Shown here: positions 7,293 through 9,896 of the stretch, one piece after another | Position numbering within the stretch: the first letter of the stretch is position 1 | How the letters are laid out: every line of letters begins with the position of its first letter | Origin: Caldilineaceae bacterium | Lineage (GTDB): Bacteria > Chloroflexota > Anaerolineae > Caldilineales > Caldilineaceae | NCBI GenBank assembly: GCA_026645635.1 | Contig: JAPKMV010000082.1 | Span: 1 to 9,896 of the forward strand | Length of the DNA: 9,896 nucleotides | Direction of reading: 5' to 3' | Notes under the pieces: model-generated | Seen by the model: only the letters and a program-made list of their open reading frames with translations | Told to the model about the DNA's origin: nothing | Database searches by the model: none | Position numbers and translations under genes: made by a program

Positions 7293-8903
7293 ATGCGCCA
7301 CCCGCCCCAAGAGGTCGAAGCCAAGTTTCTGCTGACCGATGTTGCTGTGGCTGGCCAACTGGCGACGGCGCCGACCCTGGCTGCGAACAGCCTGGCCGGT
7401 GGCGTCACGGTCGATACCGCCGACACCTACTACGACACCGCCGATTTTCGTCTGCTGCGGCAAGGCTGGGGGCTGCGCATCCGCCGTCAGCAGGACAGGC
7501 TGCTCGCCACCCTCAAAGCGCAGCGGCTTGAGCGCGGCGCCGCACTCTATGCCCGCACCGAAATCGAAGAGACGCTGTCCCCCGACGCGACGATTACCGC
7601 GCGCGCCGATTGGCCCGTCGCCTTGACTGCTGCGCTGGACGAGTTGGTGAAGCCGGAGACACCCTTGACGCCGATCTGCCATATCCAGCAGCGGCGGGTC
7701 AAACGGCTCGTGCACCCACCGGCTGACGGCGACGCGGCAGACGGCGCCCCCTTCTCCGAACTGAGCATCGATGCCGTCAGCGTGGCGACCGACGACTCCG
7801 GGCCGGTGCTGGCGCGCTTCCACGAGTTGGAAGTGGAACTGCTCGATGGCGGCGATGAGGCTGAGCTGGTCACGTTGGCAGCAGCCATCGCCGCGACGCT
7901 GCCGGTGACGCCGAGCCAGACCAGCAAGCTCGAACGGGCGCTGCAACTGTTGGCCAGCCATCCACTGGCCAAACCGGAAAACTGGCAGGGCATCCACCCG
8001 GAGATGCACATGGCCGAAGCGTGCCGGCTGATCTGGCGCGAGCAACTGACGGTGATGCTGCTCAACGAGGCGGGCGTCCGCCACGGCGACGACCCCGAAT
8101 ATGTGCACGATATGCGTGTGGCGATTCGGCGGGCACGCGCCGCAGCCAAACTCTACGGCGATTATTTCCGCCCCAAGACGATTCGCCGCATCCGCAAGGG
8201 TTTGCAGCGCACCGCGCGAGCGCTGGGTGCGGTGCGCGATCTGGATGTGGCGATCCTGCGGCTGGAACGCTTTGAACGGCAGCCAAGCCGGAGCGCAGAT
8301 CTGCGGGCAACGCTGACGCAGTGGCGCACGCAGCGCAGCGCAGCCCACGCGCAGTTGCAAGCCTGGCTCAGCAGCCGGCGCTATGAACGCTTTCTGGCAG
8401 ATTGGAACGCCTTCTGTACGACGCCGGGCGCAGGCGTGCGCGACTTCGCACCGGACAGCGGCCAGGCGCCCACGCCCATACAGGTGCGCCATGTGATGCC
8501 CAGCACGATCCTGAATCGTTTTGAGGAGGTGCGCGCCTTCGAGATGCTCTTCGAGACCGACGAGGCCCTGTCCACGGAGATGCTGCACCAACTGCGCATT
8601 GCCTGCAAATACCTGCGCTACAACCTGGAGTTCGTGCGCAGTCTGTTGGGCACGCGCGCCGACGCGCTGATCGAAGACCTGCGCCGCCTGCAAGATGATC
8701 TGGGCGACCTCAACGACGCGGTGGTCAGCAAGCGGATGCTGGCCGGCGACCCACAGGCGCCCCTCGAACCGGGGCAGATGCGCTACCTCCGCGTCCAGGA
8801 GAAGACCATCGACAAGCTGCGCCGCAAAGCCGGCGCCGATTTCGCCCACTTTGTTGCGCCGACCAATCGCCAACGGCTGGCGCTGGCGATCGCGCGGATT
8901 TGA
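7293..8903 (+). CDS. CYTH-CHAD domain fusion protein (inorganic triphosphatase-like)
   Basis: This 536-residue protein has two domains. The CYTH domain (about 5-205) opens with the diagnostic 'EVEAKFLL' (E7, E9, K11), continues with 'TYYDTADFRLLRQGWGLRIR' in the tunnel-forming strands, and carries the acidic 'HELEVELLDG' near 180. Such domains bind triphosphate groups with Mg2+ or Mn2+; E. coli YgiF, of the same architecture, hydrolyses inorganic triphosphate. The C-terminal CHAD domain (about 235-525) is alpha-helical and has its two conserved basic repeats, 'VHDMRVAIRRAR' (H272, R275) and 'LHQLRIACKYLRY' (H432, R435). CHAD domains bind polyphosphate and can target polyphosphate granules. 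The ATG at 7293 is chosen; an in-frame TTG at 7281 would add four residues, and neither has a clear ribosome binding site. It lies 29 bp after yggT and overlaps the next gene by one base. Substrate choice between triphosphate and polyphosphate is inference. Confidence 0.92.
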   Translation: MRHPPQEVEAKFLLTDVAVAGQLATAPTLAANSLAGGVTVDTADTYYDTADFRLLRQGWGLRIRRQQDRLLATLKAQRLERGAALYARTEIEETLSPDATITARADWPVALTAALDELVKPETPLTPICHIQQRRVKRLVHPPADGDAADGAPFSELSIDAVSVATDDSGPVLARFHELEVELLDGGDEAELVTLAAAIAATLPVTPSQTSKLERALQLLASHPLAKPENWQGIHPEMHMAEACRLIWREQLTVMLLNEAGVRHGDDPEYVHDMRVAIRRARAAAKLYGDYFRPKTIRRIRKGLQRTARALGAVRDLDVAILRLERFERQPSRSADLRATLTQWRTQRSAAHAQLQAWLSSRRYERFLADWNAFCTTPGAGVRDFAPDSGQAPTPIQVRHVMPSTILNRFEEVRAFEMLFETDEALSTEMLHQLRIACKYLRYNLEFVRSLLGTRADALIEDLRRLQDDLGDLNDAVVSKRMLAGDPQAPLEPGQMRYLRVQEKTIDKLRRKAGADFAHFVAPTNRQRLALAIARI

Positions 8904-9322
8904 TGCTGAACAGACTCATGAATGATTTCTCTCTCCCGCCACCGGGCTACATCACTCGCCGCCGCTTCGAGGAGCTGGTCGAGGAAGCGGTCGAGAGCAT
9001 CCCGGAGTCGCTCTGGAAGGCCGTCGACAACCTGATGGTGGTGGTCGAGGATTGGCCTGCGCGGCGCCATCATGACGCGGTGGCGTTGGCGCCGGGCCAT
9101 CTGCTGCTCGGTCTCTACGAAGGCGTGCCGCTTACGAAGCGATCCAGCCACTATGGCATGGTGACGCCGGACAAGATCACGATTTTCCGTGGGCCGATTT
9201 TGCGCGTGACGCCGCCCGACGAAGACAGCATCCGGGAGCAAGTGCGGCGCACCGTGCTGCATGAAATCGCCCATCATTTTGGCATCAGCGACGAACGGCT
9301 GATGGAACTCGGCGCGTATTGA
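8903..9322 (+). CDS. Small zincin-type metallopeptidase family protein
   Basis: This 139-residue cytosolic protein is close to the usual 115-140 residues of the bacterial possible-zincin family (formerly DUF1025). The active-site motif is 'HEIAHHFGISDERL' at 120-133: H120-E121-x2-H124 would bind zinc, and D130 is positioned as the third ligand seen in related minimal zincins. Other family-like stretches are 'FEELVEEAVESIPE' near the N-terminus and 'ITIFRGPILR' about 30 residues before the motif. The natural substrate of the family is unknown. The ATG at 8903 overlaps the TGA of the CYTH-CHAD gene (TGATG), so translation is probably coupled; a second ATG at 8918 gives 'MNDFSLPP', which could be the true start since homology begins after it. 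There is no signal peptide. Confidence 0.88.
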   Translation: MLNRLMNDFSLPPPGYITRRRFEELVEEAVESIPESLWKAVDNLMVVVEDWPARRHHDAVALAPGHLLLGLYEGVPLTKRSSHYGMVTPDKITIFRGPILRVTPPDEDSIREQVRRTVLHEIAHHFGISDERLMELGAY

Positions 9323-9351
9323 AGCCTGCCCAGACAACGGAGCACCTCACC

Positions 9352-9896
9352 GTGAGCATTGATTACAACCAGGAAATGAGCGCCATCAACGCCGGGCTGC
9401 AAAATCAGCGCGCGCTGCTCGAACGGTGGGACGCCCACTACTATCCCTTCCTCGACGGCGAAGGCCGTCTGATGGCCAGCCTGACCGTACTGCTGGACAG
9501 CGAACTGCGCGCGCTGCGCGCCGAGTTGATCTTCCACGAGAACCCGCCGGTGGCGGCGCAGAGCGCGGTGACGCGGCAGGCGAAGAACCTGGTGATGCGC
9601 AGCTATGCCGGCAGCGGTGACACCACCGAGATCAGCATTCTGGAGAGCCGGGGACAGGGCGCCACCCAGGTGCAGCACAGCGGGGAGCCGCTCTTCAAGA
9701 AGGAGAGTGGGTATCGGCTGTGGCCAATCGCCGCGGCCATTGCCATCGTGTTTGTCGTCGTCCTCGTCGTGCTGCTGATGAGTGTGTTTGGCCGCGAACC
9801 GCAAACCGCGACGGTTGCGCCGTCGCCGACACCCACAGCGATCACGACCCCTGCGCAGCCGGGCGACGCGGCAGAGTCAGGTCGCACCGAGGTTGA
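9352..9896 (+). CDS. Single-pass membrane protein with Pro/Thr-rich outer linker (C-terminus beyond window)
   Basis: A GTG start at 9352 follows GGAG (9340-9343) by about 8 nt, 29 bp after the metallopeptidase stop; an ATG at 9376 is the alternative. The frame is open for 181 codons to the window end. Residues 1-120 are hydrophilic with no signal peptide: a helical start ('NQEMSAINAGLQNQRALLER'), then a mixed region that could be a small folded domain. Residues 124-146 (W-P-I-A... to ...V-F) form one transmembrane helix, followed by 'GREPQTATVAPSPTPTAITT', a low-complexity Ser/Pro/Thr linker. The arrangement fits a type II-like topology with the N-domain inside and a missing extracytoplasmic domain after the linker. 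I do not recognise the family; in similar proteins an SH3-like or other wall-binding domain may follow, but that part is not in view. Confidence 0.8.
   Translation, partial: MSIDYNQEMSAINAGLQNQRALLERWDAHYYPFLDGEGRLMASLTVLLDSELRALRAELIFHENPPVAAQSAVTRQAKNLVMRSYAGSGDTTEISILESRGQGATQVQHSGEPLFKKESGYRLWPIAAAIAIVFVVVLVVLLMSVFGREPQTATVAPSPTPTAITTPAQPGDAAESGRTEV

Noticed and set aside
7053..8873. Minus-strand open frame of 606 codons
   Set aside because: It is antisense to the CYTH-CHAD gene, whose catalytic and CHAD motifs are clear. Long antisense frames are expected from GC-rich codon bias; the translation is rich in Gln, His and Arg with no domain.

Overview
The window is a GC-rich bacterial chromosomal segment. 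Several traits together suggest a member of the Chloroflexota (Anaerolineae/Caldilineae-like): leaderless-looking promoters, small palindromic repeats, a secreted beta-rich protein, a CYTH-CHAD fusion next to yggS-proC-yggT, and a membrane protein with a Pro/Thr linker. This placement is inference; no rRNA or marker phylogeny is available here.

Left half, minus strand. Positions 1-2499 hold the first 833 codons of a large exported protein. It has a signal peptide, a long beta-rich middle and Trp-containing repeats resembling beta-propeller blades, and it runs off the left edge. A 235-bp gap with a candidate extended -10 promoter follows. Next come a YdjA-like nitroreductase (2735-3337) and a radical SAM/SPASM sulfatase-maturase-like enzyme with a C-terminal SEC-C zinc motif (3421-4809). 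Between these two lies a 58-bp imperfect palindrome built of 8-bp units. In the minus-strand transcript it reads as a terminator-like hairpin plus U-tract directly in front of the nitroreductase ribosome binding site.

Centre, plus strand. A divergent gene starts at 4873, 64 bp from the radical SAM start, and the two promoters overlap at their -35 regions. This gene appears broken. A roughly 54-bp REP-like palindrome (4957-5010) brings a stop codon, and the recognisable rest of the protein continues in another frame to 5323.

Right half, plus strand. Six co-directional, tightly packed genes start at a strong leaderless-type promoter: yggS/PLPBP (5377), proC (6173), yggT (7006, overlapping proC by 4 bp), a CYTH-CHAD protein (7293), a small zincin-type metallopeptidase (8903, overlapping by 1 bp) and a single-pass membrane protein cut by the right edge (9352). 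YggS, ProC and YggT form a widely conserved neighbourhood linking PLP homeostasis and proline synthesis with a small membrane protein. The CYTH-CHAD protein adds a probable polyphosphate or triphosphate function. The most unusual items are the hairpin at 3362-3419, the repeat-disrupted gene, and the three promoters whose -10 boxes sit 7-8 nt before an ATG.
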